Part shown: piece after piece, positions 24,392-33,619 of the stretch
Layout: the number at the start of each line of letters is the position of its first letter
Numbering within the stretch: position 1 is the stretch's first letter
DNA from: M50B103 sp041667565
GTDB lineage: Bacteria; Fidelibacterota; Fidelibacteria; Fidelibacterales; Fidelibacteraceae
Direction of reading: 5' to 3'
Length of the DNA: 64,000 nt
Assembly (NCBI GenBank): GCA_964572745.1
Contig: CAZNFT010000002.1
Coordinates: 36,855-100,854 of the forward strand
Made by a program: the position numbers and the translations under genes
The notes under the pieces: model-generated
What the model was told of the DNA's origin: nothing
Seen by the model: the letters and a program-made list of their open reading frames with translations, nothing else
Databases searched by the model: none

Positions 24392-25717
24392 TTAATAGTC
24401 CATTGTACGACCGCCGCCCATACGCAAGACCTTACCTTCGATGTTTTTTAGATCTTTAGTGGCATTGCGACTATCGATAACAAGATTTGCATGATCGACA
24501 ACGAACTGATAATCAATGTTTTTATGTGCCGTGGTTATCACAACAGCATCCAAGGATCTTAGTAGCTCGGCTGTGAGTGGAACCGACTCAACCATGGTTT
24601 CAAAATGTTCGAATTTTGGACAGTAAGGATCGTGATAACAGACTGTAGCGCCACGACTTTCAAGAAGATTATACACATCAAAAGCCGGAGATTCTCTCAG
24701 ATCGTCAATATCATTTTTATAAGCCATGCCAATGAGCATAACACTGGAACCATTTAAAGGTTTTTTCTGCATATTCATGCCATCCATAAGCGTATGAACA
24801 ACATATTCGGGCATAGATGTATTCACTTCAGCAGCAAGATCAATGAATTTTGTCTTGTAGTTGAGCGTTTTCATTTTCCAGCTTAAATAATGAGGATCAA
24901 TGGGAATACAATGACCACCTAAACCGGGACCGGGATAAAATTTCATAAAACCAAAAGGTTTGGTTGCAGCAGCATCAATCACTTCCCAGGCATCTACGCC
25001 AAGTCTGTCACACATAATTGCCAATTCATTCACCCAACCGATATTGATCATACGGAACGTGTTTTCGAGTAATTTTGCCATTTCGGCAGCTTCAGCAGAG
25101 CTAACCGGGACCATTTCATCAAAGATCTGGTCGTATATTGCGATTGAATGCTTAGTACAGGCTGCTGTAATACCACCCAGAACTTTTGGCGTATTCTTGG
25201 TAAGATAAACAGGATTACCCGGATCAACACGTTCAGGTGAAAATGCCAGATAAAAGTCTTTACCACATTTTAAACCGGATCTTTCAAGTCGGGGTAACAT
25301 AAATTCGCGAGTGGTTCCGGGATAGGTTGTAGATTCAAGAATTATAACCAGGTCTTTGTGCATATATTTTTCAATTTCATCCAAAGCGGATGTAATAAAA
25401 GACATATCAGGGTCTTTAAGCTTATTCAGAGGAGTGGGGACGCAGATAGACACAACATCCATTTTTTTGATGACGGAAAAATCAGTTGTTGCGGAGATCA
25501 AGCCCTTATCAACAGCAGCTTTTAGTTCTTCATCTTTTACATCACCAATATAATTGATGCCTTTATTGATCTTTTTGACTTTTTCTTTATCGACTTCAAT
25601 ACCAGTGACTTTAATACCTACTTTAGCAACTTCAACTGCAAGAGGTAAACCAACATAACCTAAACCGATAACGCAAAATTCCGTGTCTTTTGTCTTGAGC
25701 TTTTCTAAGAATTTCAT
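24392..25717 (-). CDS. wbpA: UDP-N-acetylglucosamine 6-dehydrogenase type nucleotide-sugar dehydrogenase
   Basis: A 441-residue NAD-dependent enzyme oxidising C6 of a UDP-N-acetylhexosamine to the uronic acid. The Rossmann motif GLGYVG is at 18-23 and the catalytic cysteine is Cys270 in GPGLGGHCIPIDPHY, the form typical of WbpA/WbpO/MnaB-type enzymes rather than UDP-glucose dehydrogenases. It starts 10 bases after rfbC. The product would feed O-antigen or capsule synthesis. Exact hexosamine not determinable. Confidence 0.85.
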   Translation of the reverse strand: MKFLEKLKTKDTEFCVIGLGYVGLPLAVEVAKVGIKVTGIEVDKEKVKKINKGINYIGDVKDEELKAAVDKGLISATTDFSVIKKMDVVSICVPTPLNKLKDPDMSFITSALDEIEKYMHKDLVIILESTTYPGTTREFMLPRLERSGLKCGKDFYLAFSPERVDPGNPVYLTKNTPKVLGGITAACTKHSIAIYDQIFDEMVPVSSAEAAEMAKLLENTFRMINIGWVNELAIMCDRLGVDAWEVIDAAATKPFGFMKFYPGPGLGGHCIPIDPHYLSWKMKTLNYKTKFIDLAAEVNTSMPEYVVHTLMDGMNMQKKPLNGSSVMLIGMAYKNDIDDLRESPAFDVYNLLESRGATVCYHDPYCPKFEHFETMVESVPLTAELLRSLDAVVITTAHKNIDYQFVVDHANLVIDSRNATKDLKNIEGKVLRMGGGRTMDY

Positions 25718-25727
25718 TTGTTCTCCA

Positions 25728-26249
25728 TTATTTTTTTAAATATGGTAAATTTGAATCCTGTACAGATAATATAGGATCTTTAATAATTTCACTTAATTTT
25801 AATTTTGGCTCATCCCAACGAATGCCGGATTGATATTCGGGAGCGTAAGGAGCCGATACCTTATAAGAAATAGTTGCTTGGTCGGAAAGGACATAATAAG
25901 CATGAGCAAAACCCACAGGAATAAAGACTTGTTCATTTTCTTTTAATTCAACTTGAACCTGTTTTAAGTAAGTCGGGGAGTCAGGTCTTATATCAAGGGC
26001 AATATCCAGTATTTTACCGGTGATCACTGTGATAAGCTTTGCCTGTTCATAGGGAGGAGATTGAAAATGCAAACCTCTAAAAACACCTTGTTTAGAATGA
26101 ACCACATTATCCTGAACAAAACTGCAGTTAATTCCTAAAGACTTATAACGCTTTTCCTGATAAGTTTCCCGAAAATCACCGCGAGCATCAGAAAAGATTT
26201 TTGGTGTTATGAGTAGGATGTCTTTGATATTTGTTTGTGTAATTTTCAT
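25728..26249 (-). CDS. rfbC: dTDP-4-dehydrorhamnose 3,5-epimerase family protein
   Basis: A 173-residue cupin enzyme. The catalytic base His61 sits in FRGLHFQSPP, and ALDIRPDSPTY (84-94) and PVGFAHAYYVL (111-121) complete the active site. It epimerises C3 and C5 of dTDP-4-keto-6-deoxyglucose for rhamnose synthesis. The partner genes rfbA, rfbB and rfbD are not in this window; here it is paired with the wbpA-like gene, 10 bases apart. Confidence 0.92.
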   Translation of the reverse strand: MKITQTNIKDILLITPKIFSDARGDFRETYQEKRYKSLGINCSFVQDNVVHSKQGVFRGLHFQSPPYEQAKLITVITGKILDIALDIRPDSPTYLKQVQVELKENEQVFIPVGFAHAYYVLSDQATISYKVSAPYAPEYQSGIRWDEPKLKLSEIIKDPILSVQDSNLPYLKK

Positions 26250-26609
26250 GTATTTTGTTAATTTATTTTCTCAAATTTAAATCATGTTATAAGGTATGAG
26301 ATCTATCAACCTAGGCTCTTTAGGAGCTTTCACCTTCGCTTAAGCTAGGGTGCACAGGTCAGTGGGCACGGTGTCACACGATCCGTCTTACGAGCGACTG
26401 AACAATCATGAAGCAAGCACAGCCAGATTAATGATTGTCAAGATGACACTAAGTTTTTTCATATCAATGAACAATTATTCCAGATTTTTTCCTCTACTTC
26501 CCCTCAGCCCACGCCAAGGCTATGGCCAAGCAGAAGGCTTCGTCGCTCAGGAAGGCTATGGCTGACTAGAAGGCTAGGGCGAGTCTTCGACTTTTGCCCT
26601 TTTACTTCT
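26250..26609. other. Intergenic between ugd and rfbC with decayed repeat sequence
   Basis: About 360 bases. The part near 26318-26365 is a diverged copy of the dispersed hairpin element also seen at 30975 and 58818 (shared GGTGCACAGGTC). At 26510-26580 AAGGCTATGGC-type words recur. No gene is supported. Confidence 0.5.
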
Positions 26610-27926
26610 TTAGTAAGAGCATTTCGTTCTACCCGTACACACATAGGTAAAACCTTTTTCTTTCATGACATGAGGATCGTAAATATTACGCGTATCAATA
26701 AAAATAGGTGATTTTAGGAGCGACTTAACGCGTTTTAAATCTAAAGAGCGGAATTCATTCCATTCTGTCATTAGTATTAAAGCATCCGCACCGGTAATTG
26801 CATCGTAAGCATCTTTTTTATAATCCAGGTCAGGAAAATCTCGTTTAAAATCGTCTGCTGCAACAGGGTCGTAAACCTGGACTTTTGCACCTTCTTGTTC
26901 AAGGATTGGGATCACGATCTTAGTGGGAGAAAAGCGAGTATCATCTGTCTCAGGTTTAAAAGCCAAGCCAAGGATAGCAATGGTTTTACCTTTAAGGTCC
27001 GGCATTACTGAACGCAATTTATCAACAACAGCTTGTTTTTGATGTTCATTTGCTTCGATAGTGGCTTCGACAAGGCGTGTTATAACATTGTGTTCTTTAA
27101 ATATTTCAACAAGAGCTAATGTATCTTTTGGGAAACATGATCCGCCATAACCGGGACCCGGACGAAGAAATTTTGGGGAAATTCGGGAATCAAGTCCCAT
27201 AGCTCTTGCAACTTCTTGTACATCGGCACCTACCACATCACATAAATTAGCCATCTCATTAATAAAAGTTATTTTTGTAGCCAAGAAGGCATTGGAGGCA
27301 TATTTAATAAGCTCAGCACTTTCAATATTTGTTTCTACATAATGTACGCCACGAATGATCAAAGCATGATAAACATCTTTCATAGTCGCTTGAGCCTTTT
27401 TACTGCGTGAACCAACTACCACTCTGTCCGGATTTAAAAAATCACCAACAGAAGAACCTTCTCTTAAGAATTCAGGGTTAGATACAACATCAAAGCAGTT
27501 TTTTCCACCGGATTTTTCTTTGATCAATTCCCATGTTTTCTTGCCGGTTCCAATAGGAACAGTGGATTTATTAATAAAGACTTTATAGTTGTTGAGGTTT
27601 TCAGCAAAGGATGTCGCAACGGTCCAGACTGCTTTAAGGTCAGCTTCGCCACCTTCGCCTGGAGGTGTGCCAACTGCAGAAAAAACCACGTCGGATTTTT
27701 GTATAGCTGTGTCAATATCAGTTGTGAAGCTTAAACGACCTGCTTTAACATTTCTTTCCACGATCTCAAGCAGACCAGGCTCATAAATAGGGATACCGCC
27801 ATCTTGCAGGATCTTGATCTTGCTTTCATCGATATCTGCACCAATTACGGAATTACCAAAATCCGCCAAACCGGCAGCTGTTACCAAACCAACATAACCC
27901 GTACCAACTACACAAATCTTTTTCAT
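26610..27926 (-). CDS. ugd: UDP-glucose 6-dehydrogenase
   Basis: A 438-residue NAD-dependent dehydrogenase making UDP-glucuronate. GTGYVG is at 8-13, the SNPEFLREG motif at 149-157 and the catalytic Cys264 in GPGYGGSCFPKD, the form typical of true UDP-glucose dehydrogenases. It starts one base into the stop of the L,D-transpeptidase gene (TAATG), preceded by GGAGGAAT. It is distinct from the wbpA-type paralogue 900 bases downstream. Confidence 0.94.
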   Translation of the reverse strand: MKKICVVGTGYVGLVTAAGLADFGNSVIGADIDESKIKILQDGGIPIYEPGLLEIVERNVKAGRLSFTTDIDTAIQKSDVVFSAVGTPPGEGGEADLKAVWTVATSFAENLNNYKVFINKSTVPIGTGKKTWELIKEKSGGKNCFDVVSNPEFLREGSSVGDFLNPDRVVVGSRSKKAQATMKDVYHALIIRGVHYVETNIESAELIKYASNAFLATKITFINEMANLCDVVGADVQEVARAMGLDSRISPKFLRPGPGYGGSCFPKDTLALVEIFKEHNVITRLVEATIEANEHQKQAVVDKLRSVMPDLKGKTIAILGLAFKPETDDTRFSPTKIVIPILEQEGAKVQVYDPVAADDFKRDFPDLDYKKDAYDAITGADALILMTEWNEFRSLDLKRVKSLLKSPIFIDTRNIYDPHVMKEKGFTYVCTGRTKCSY

Positions 27927-28639
27927 TATTCCTCCATTGAACCATCCTCAAGAGGACGGATAATATTTACATAAGTGCCCGCTTCAACGAGCTCAAATAA
28001 TTCTATGATATCACGATTGCTCAAGCGAATACATCCCTTAGATTGAGGTGTCCCCAGCAATCCTTCTTCATGAGTACCGTGGATATATACAAAACGCCAA
28101 TAGGATGTTTTATTTATGTCTTCAAGACCCTTAAGCCAAAATATTCTGGATGTTACAGGATCATCATCAATATTAGTTGTATCCGTATAAATCGTCGCAA
28201 TGTCTCCGGTAGGGCGACGATCATAAAATCGCATACCTAAAGGAGCATTATCACCATATTTACTATCAATAACATGAACACCCCAAGGGGTTTTATTGGA
28301 TCCTCGTTCACTGCCATAACCATATTTAGATGCTGAGATAGTATATTCTTTGAGAATTTCAATAGAGGGAAGCGCAGAAAGCAAATAAAGTTTATTATCA
28401 TATCCATCTATCAGGATCAAGGTATCAAGATCTGTTTTGCCACTAACTACTTTTATTTCATCAATTGCTTTTTGCAGGCGCGAAAGATCAGGAGTAAAAA
28501 CAGTTTTTATGATTGCTGCACTTTCTTCTTCTTGCTTGATATTATTTTTGCTACCACAGGCAAGGAGAGTCATAGAGAATATTATTACGATCAACAGGGC
28601 AAAAAAGCCTTTATAAATGGTATTATGTTTCATAGACAT
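27926..28639 (-). CDS. L,D-transpeptidase (YkuD domain) lipoprotein
   Basis: A 237-residue lipoprotein with signal and lipobox LLACGS (lipid cysteine 28). The YkuD domain covers about 75-230, with His187 in IHGTHEEG and catalytic Cys203 in SKGCIRLS. Such enzymes cross-link peptidoglycan (3-3) or attach proteins to it, acting in the periplasm. Its stop overlaps the ugd start by one base, so the two are translationally coupled. Confidence 0.92.
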   Translation of the reverse strand: MSMKHNTIYKGFFALLIVIIFSMTLLACGSKNNIKQEEESAAIIKTVFTPDLSRLQKAIDEIKVVSGKTDLDTLILIDGYDNKLYLLSALPSIEILKEYTISASKYGYGSERGSNKTPWGVHVIDSKYGDNAPLGMRFYDRRPTGDIATIYTDTTNIDDDPVTSRIFWLKGLEDINKTSYWRFVYIHGTHEEGLLGTPQSKGCIRLSNRDIIELFELVEAGTYVNIIRPLEDGSMEE

Positions 28640-28656
28640 CGATTCTTATTTCTTTG

Positions 28657-28739
<83 letters not shown>

Positions 28740-28799
28740 ATTTATTGACTGGCGAATATAGGCAAGAAAGCATCAAAATCCAATAATAAATATTTATCA

Positions 28800-29450
28800 T
28801 TAAGATTTATTTCCTTCAAGTATAGCAAGGCCGGATGAAGCACCTATTCTGCTAGCTCCTGCATCGATCAAAGCTTGTGCATCTTCGTAAGTTCTTACTC
28901 CGCCTGAAGCCTTCACTTTGAGCTCTTTACCGACGGTTTTATACATTAATTCAACATCTTCAACTGTAGCGCCACCGGTGCTGAATCCTGTAGAAGTCTT
29001 TACAAAATGAGCTCCGGCAGAGCGGGCTAATTCACAAGCTTTTACCTTTTCTTCATCACTTAAGAGGCAGGTTTCAATAATAACTTTGACTGTGTTGAAT
29101 TCTGCAGAATCGACTACAGCCTTAATATCGGCTTCTACAAGCTCATATTTTTTGTCTTTTAAGGCACCAATATTGATAACCATATCAATTTCATTGGCGC
29201 CATCTTCAACTGCCATTAAGGTTTCTGCAGATTTAATTGAGGGAATTGAAGCTCCCAATGGAAAGCCAACAACAGAGGCAAGTTTTATCTTTGTGCTTTC
29301 AAGAATGGAAGCACAGTAAGCAACATTGCAAGGGTTTACACAAACAGCTGCAAAATCATATTGTATTGCTTCTTCACATAATTTTTTCAGTTCGGCTTCA
29401 GTTGCCTGAGGTTTTAAAAGGGTATGGTCAATATATTTTGATAATTTCAT
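28800..29450 (-). CDS. deoC: Deoxyribose-phosphate aldolase
   Basis: A 216-residue TIM-barrel aldolase splitting 2-deoxyribose 5-phosphate into glyceraldehyde 3-phosphate and acetaldehyde. The Schiff-base lysine is Lys151 in FVKTSTGF, with Asp89 (EIDMVINIG) and Lys180 (KVKASGGVR) as the other catalytic groups. Its ribosome binding site GAGGTG overlaps the stop of the phosphohexomutase gene, three bases upstream of the ATG. Confidence 0.96.
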   Translation of the reverse strand: MKLSKYIDHTLLKPQATEAELKKLCEEAIQYDFAAVCVNPCNVAYCASILESTKIKLASVVGFPLGASIPSIKSAETLMAVEDGANEIDMVINIGALKDKKYELVEADIKAVVDSAEFNTVKVIIETCLLSDEEKVKACELARSAGAHFVKTSTGFSTGGATVEDVELMYKTVGKELKVKASGGVRTYEDAQALIDAGASRIGASSGLAILEGNKS

Positions 29451-29453
29451 CTT

Positions 29454-30812
29454 TCACCTCATTAGTTTTTTAATTTCATCCATAAAGCGTTTACTTAATT
29501 CATTGGCTTCTTCAGCTGTAGGTGCTTCAGAATAAACACGCATGATGGGTTCGGTATTTGATTTACGCATATGTACCCAGCGGTCAGACCATTTAATATT
29601 TAATCCATCCAGGGTATTGCAAGTTTCATGCGCATATTTTTTCTTGAGCTCATGTAAAATTTTATCAGGATCAGACTTGCCGATCTCAATTTTTTTCTTG
29701 CTCATTTTATATTGTGGAAGTTCGGCATATTTTACGCTGAGGGGTCTATCATCAGATGCCAGGAAGTTCAATACCATAGCACTGGCTACCAAAGAATCGC
29801 GACCAAAATGAGAACTGGGGGAAATAATTCCACCATTACCTTCACCACCTATAAGGGCATCAACTTCTTTCATTTTCTTGGCAACATTAATTTCGCCAAT
29901 TGCAGTGCGAAAACACTTTGCACCATATTTTTCAGCGATATTGTCAACAGCCATGGTGGTGGAGAGGTTCGTCACAACTTTTGGCTCACTCTTCTTGCAT
30001 TGAGAGAGAACCGTTTCCATTGCCATCACAAGAGTATATTCTTCAGATAAGTAGTTGCCTTTTTCATCCACAACAGCTAAACGATCTGCATCGGGATCAA
30101 CCGCTAAACCCAGATCGGCCTTATGGCTTTTTACAGCTTCTAATAGATCCAGAAGATTTTCAGGTAATGGTTCCGGAGGATGGGGAAAATATCCGTCGGG
30201 GATGCAGTTGAGCTCAACAACTTCGCAGCCCAAAGCTTTTAGCATAGCAGGAACTGCAAGTGATCCCGCACCGTTCACTGCATCGATCACCACCTTAAAT
30301 TTTCTTGAACGAATTTTTTTAACATCGAGAGCGGGAATATTCAAAACATTTTTTACATGGAGATCAATGGCGTCGTCTCTGACTTCATATGTACCAAAAT
30401 CACCGGATCCCTTAAAAGAGAAATCAGCTTCCTTTTTATAAGTCAAAACGGTTTTGACTTGTTCGGCATCTAAAAATAAACCTGTCTTGTCGATAAATTT
30501 AATTCCATTCCAGGGAAACGGATTATGAGAAGCTGTTATCGCAATGCCACCCTGAGCATTCAATTTTTCGGTTAACAGCTGAACGCTGGGTGTGGGAACG
30601 ATACCAATATCAATTACATTGAGACCTAGCCACTGCAAGGTAGATGCAAAGATCTTTGCAATAACCATACCGGAAACACGAGAATCACGCCCTAAAATAA
30701 TAGTACCCTTATTTACCCATTTTCCATAAGCAGAAGCATATTCAACAACTTCCTTGGGTGTCATGCTGTCACCGATCGTAGCGCGTATTCCCGAGATTGA
30801 TTCTATTAACAT
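29454..30812 (-). CDS. Phosphoglucosamine/phosphomanno-mutase family enzyme
   Basis: A 452-residue alpha-D-phosphohexomutase. The phosphoserine is Ser95 in TASHNP (93-98), the metal loop is DPDADRLAVV near 255, the sugar loop GGEGNGG lies near 325, and the C-terminal phosphate loop RKSNTEPIMR is near 425. The GEGNGG form and overall order are close to GlmM-like and archaeal-type enzymes, so the sugar could be glucosamine, mannose or glucose phosphate. An upstream start at 30869 is possible, but the ATG at 30812 has GGAGAC at good spacing. Confidence 0.88.
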   Translation of the reverse strand: MLIESISGIRATIGDSMTPKEVVEYASAYGKWVNKGTIILGRDSRVSGMVIAKIFASTLQWLGLNVIDIGIVPTPSVQLLTEKLNAQGGIAITASHNPFPWNGIKFIDKTGLFLDAEQVKTVLTYKKEADFSFKGSGDFGTYEVRDDAIDLHVKNVLNIPALDVKKIRSRKFKVVIDAVNGAGSLAVPAMLKALGCEVVELNCIPDGYFPHPPEPLPENLLDLLEAVKSHKADLGLAVDPDADRLAVVDEKGNYLSEEYTLVMAMETVLSQCKKSEPKVVTNLSTTMAVDNIAEKYGAKCFRTAIGEINVAKKMKEVDALIGGEGNGGIISPSSHFGRDSLVASAMVLNFLASDDRPLSVKYAELPQYKMSKKKIEIGKSDPDKILHELKKKYAHETCNTLDGLNIKWSDRWVHMRKSNTEPIMRVYSEAPTAEEANELSKRFMDEIKKLMR

Positions 30813-31563
30813 CTTGTCTCCATAAACAATTGAACTTTTAACATCCTTTAAGATAAGAATTTTAAGCAAAAGAGGAAAGAGAATAATAAGCTCTAAGAGC
30901 TAAATTGCAAGAAGGCAAGAAGGTCGCTAGAGTGATTTCTTGCTGGCAGAGGTAGCGACGCAGCAATCTGTCCGCCGACCTGTGCACCAAAGCTCCGCAG
31001 GAGCAAAGGTGTAGGCCCTGACTCCGAAAAATCGGGGCGGGGCGAAGGAGGATGTATTAGGTCTGTACAATAGAGTTTTTTTAAAAAATTTGTTGAGGGA
31101 TTTTCGATTTAGGGAATCCGTGATATAAGCACATTGAATCGTTGAAGTGTTGAAAATATCCACAAGGGATGTCTTAGACATTAAAGCCCGCCGATGCAGT
31201 TTAAGAGACTATCTTCTGGGAGGAGGAATTATACTCTTGCGCTTCGGTGGGAGAGTGGAAACTGGATGGTTTTTTCGTGAGATTATATGTTTTTGATTAC
31301 ATCCAATATTGCTTTATATTTACCATTAAAAAAACACGAGGAAATAACATTTATCAAGAAAGCTAAAATGAACTCTATACTCTTGATAATTTTTTTAGTT
31401 ACAGATGTCAGGTAGTTTTTTATGATAATACAGTAGATAGAATTTCTTGCCTAAAGTGACCGTCTAGCAAAGTAATGACTGCACTTTAATGAGGTGAAGA
31501 ATAGAAATTTAAGCAATAAAACACATATAAAATTAAAATAATTGTAAGAAAAAAGGAGAAATC
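30813..31563. other. Long intergenic region with dispersed hairpin element
   Basis: About 750 bases between divergent genes. Near 30975-31015 lies a good copy, inverted, of the element at 58818 (GCTCCGCAGGAGC core, CGACCTGTGCACC flank). A GC-rich piece CCGAAAAATCGGGGCGGGG follows at 31024. The short frames here are translations of repeat sequence. The remainder is AT-rich with no recognised gene. Confidence 0.55.
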
Positions 31564-32367
31564 ATGGAAGGACTATTAGGAAAAATCCTGGAGAAGGTTG
31601 CGCTATTTGGACCTCGTGTTATAGGTGGAATCGCTGTATTGATCGTGGGAGCTTTGATCGTTAAAGTTTTAAATCGTAGTCTGGTAAAAGTATTGGACAA
31701 AAGTAAGCTTGATGACTCTCTTAAACCATTTATTAAGAGTATGGTTAGTATTCTGTTAAAGGTACTCTTATTCATTGTAGTCTTACCAATTTTTGGCATA
31801 GAAATGATATCCTTTACAGCATTATTAGGAGCTGCTGGATTAGCTGTTGGTATGGCTCTATCCGGTACTCTACAGAATTTTGCAGGTGGAGTTATGATTT
31901 TGATCTTCAAGCCCTTTAAAGTTGGTGACTATATCACTGCACAAGGTTATAGCGGATCAGTATCGGAAATTCAAATTTTTAATACCATTTTAAAAACTCC
32001 TGATAATAAAACAATCATTATTCCCAATGGTGGATTATCTACCGGCTCGATGACGAATTTTTCAGCTGAACCCAGACGTCGTGTCGATTGGAAATTCGGC
32101 ATTGCCTATGGTGATGATCCTAAAAAGGCAAGAGAAGTACTTAGGAAGTTGGCTGATGCCGATGAACGTATCCTGAAAGACCCGGAAGTAAATATTGTTA
32201 TTTCTGATTTGGGTGATAGTTCGGTCAATTTTTCTGTGCGTGCCTGGGTAGAAGCCGGAGATTACTGGTCAGTATTTTTTGACATGAACGAAAAAGTTTA
32301 TAACACCTTCGAAAAAGAGGGCTTGAACATTCCTTTCCCACAAATGGATGTACATGTGCATAATTAA
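31564..32367 (+). CDS. mscS: Small-conductance mechanosensitive channel
   Basis: A 267-residue channel that opens under membrane tension. Three transmembrane segments cover ~20-40, ~58-78 and ~85-115; the pore helix is AALLGAAGLAVGMALSGTLQ-like starting at residue ~88 with the glycine/alanine pattern typical of MscS TM3. The beta domain (FKVGDYI, then IIIPNG) and cytoplasmic cage follow. A strong AAGGAG precedes the ATG. A perfect palindrome overlaps its stop codon. Confidence 0.95.
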   Translation: MEGLLGKILEKVALFGPRVIGGIAVLIVGALIVKVLNRSLVKVLDKSKLDDSLKPFIKSMVSILLKVLLFIVVLPIFGIEMISFTALLGAAGLAVGMALSGTLQNFAGGVMILIFKPFKVGDYITAQGYSGSVSEIQIFNTILKTPDNKTIIIPNGGLSTGSMTNFSAEPRRRVDWKFGIAYGDDPKKAREVLRKLADADERILKDPEVNIVISDLGDSSVNFSVRAWVEAGDYWSVFFDMNEKVYNTFEKEGLNIPFPQMDVHVHN

Positions 32368-32391
32368 AATTGACTTAAGTCAATTTTAATT
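32362..32391 (+). terminator. Perfect 30-bp palindrome overlapping mscS stop
   Basis: Bases 32362-32376 are the exact reverse complement of 32377-32391 (centre GACTT-AAGTC). The stop codon TAA at 32365-32367 is inside it. The AT-rich arms end TTTTAATT, so it could act as a terminator, though the absence of a loop makes its folding less standard. Confidence 0.6.
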
Positions 32392-32601
32392 GCAAGACAA
32401 AAGAAAAGTCAAAAGTCGAAGACGCGCCGATGTTATAATTTTTAGCTCTCTATTTTCGGTACATAATTTATGAGGCAAGGTAATATTTCTAAATCTGCTA
32501 GGCTAAGATTATTGAGTCAATGCGCTATTTAATACCACCCATTTTATTCTTGGGTTTCATATTCAATCTTAATATCTTTATTAAAACATGAAAGGGCTAG
32601 A

Positions 32602-33189
32602 ATGAAAAAATCAGGGATTTTTTTCGTATTGATAGCTGTTTTGCTATCATCTTGTCTTTTACCAAATAATTACGAGCTTAATGTTGTCCTTCTTAAGGAT
32701 GGAAGTTTTGATATGCTTTACGAGGGAGAGTTAATATACACACCCGTATTAGATGCTATCAGTAAAGGAGAATACGATAAAGCTAAAAAGAAAGAATTCA
32801 ATGAACTTGTTCAGAGTCTTGAAGAAAGCGAAGGCTACACTTCCGTCAAGAACAAGGGCAAAGGAACAATAGAAGTAAAATTCAAAAAATCAGTTGATGA
32901 AAGCTCAGACTTTTATTTTTTAGATAAAGATTTTAAATACTATTCATTTTTGTATAATAGTGACGGTGAATTAAGTATTAGCGGATTTGAAGTCGATAAA
33001 AACAGCAAAGAAGGTCTCAAGGCATTCAATATAAAATTAAGTGGGCAATTACGAGTGCAGGTCCCCAAAAACTTAGATGTCACACAGCACAATGCTGATA
33101 AAAGTAAAAAGTTAGACAAGAATACCATGGAATATTCATGGAAATTGGATTTGAATTCCAAGAAGCCTGAAATGCTAATTAAACTATAG
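32602..33189 (+). CDS. Lipoprotein of unknown function
   Basis: A 195-residue lipoprotein (LLSSCLLP, lipid cysteine 18). After the signal it has alternating hydrophobic strands (ELNVVLLKDGSFDMLYEG, then IEVKFKK) and a Lys/Asp-rich end, with no catalytic motif that I recognise. The strand pattern recalls LppM-like lipoprotein domains that begin with a xxxVxxDGS strand, but I would not assign it. It follows mscS by 230 bases and has its own likely promoter. Confidence 0.7.
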   Translation: MKKSGIFFVLIAVLLSSCLLPNNYELNVVLLKDGSFDMLYEGELIYTPVLDAISKGEYDKAKKKEFNELVQSLEESEGYTSVKNKGKGTIEVKFKKSVDESSDFYFLDKDFKYYSFLYNSDGELSISGFEVDKNSKEGLKAFNIKLSGQLRVQVPKNLDVTQHNADKSKKLDKNTMEYSWKLDLNSKKPEMLIKL

Positions 33190-33248
33190 CCGAAATAGAG
33201 TAACTCATACTTATTCGCCATAGCTTTGACGAAGGCGGAATTATTACC

Positions 33249-33569
33249 ATGGCAAATGATCAACACTTTTTAGATTTCATTATGGAGCAGCTCGAAGAGC
33301 TGGGAGATGTTCGATATCGCAAGATGTTTGGGGAAGCGACACTTTATTACAATGATAAGGTGGTGGGCATGATTTGCGATAATCAATTATTTTTAAAGCA
33401 GACTAAGGCAGGCAAGGTCTTGCAGGAAGAAGTCGTGCTTGCTCCGCCTTATGAAGGCTCTAAAGATTTCTTTCTTATCACTAATGAACTGGATGAAGCA
33501 TCAAAGCTTTGTGAACTTATTCGTGAAAGTGCTAAAGAACTTTCCGTTTTAAGGAAAAAACGAAAGTAA
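33249..33569 (+). CDS. TfoX N-terminal domain protein
   Basis: A 106-residue single-domain protein. VRYRKMFGEATLYYNDKVVG near 21-40 and LFLKQTKAG near 47-55 are the hallmarks of the TfoX N-terminal domain (KMFGG-type motif, here KMFGEATLY). In Haemophilus the full TfoX regulates competence; stand-alone N domains such as this are common and uncharacterised. Followed by a bidirectional terminator. Confidence 0.88.
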   Translation: MANDQHFLDFIMEQLEELGDVRYRKMFGEATLYYNDKVVGMICDNQLFLKQTKAGKVLQEEVVLAPPYEGSKDFFLITNELDEASKLCELIRESAKELSVLRKKRK

Positions 33570-33573
33570 TCAT

Positions 33574-33598
33574 AAAAGGCGCAATAAATGCGCCTTTA
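33574..33598. terminator. Bidirectional terminator
   Basis: AAAGGCGCA-ATAAA-TGCGCCTTT with A and T flanks, between the converging TfoX-N and FG-GAP genes. Confidence 0.92.
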
Positions 33599-33619
33599 TA
33601 ATCAATTTTATATTTACTT

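Noticed and set aside
26350..26565. 71-residue plus-strand frame between rfbC and ugd
   Set aside because: Composed of dispersed-repeat words with no start context.
30927..31181. 84-residue minus-strand frame
   Set aside because: About half is the dispersed hairpin element in translation; no ribosome binding site and no family resemblance.
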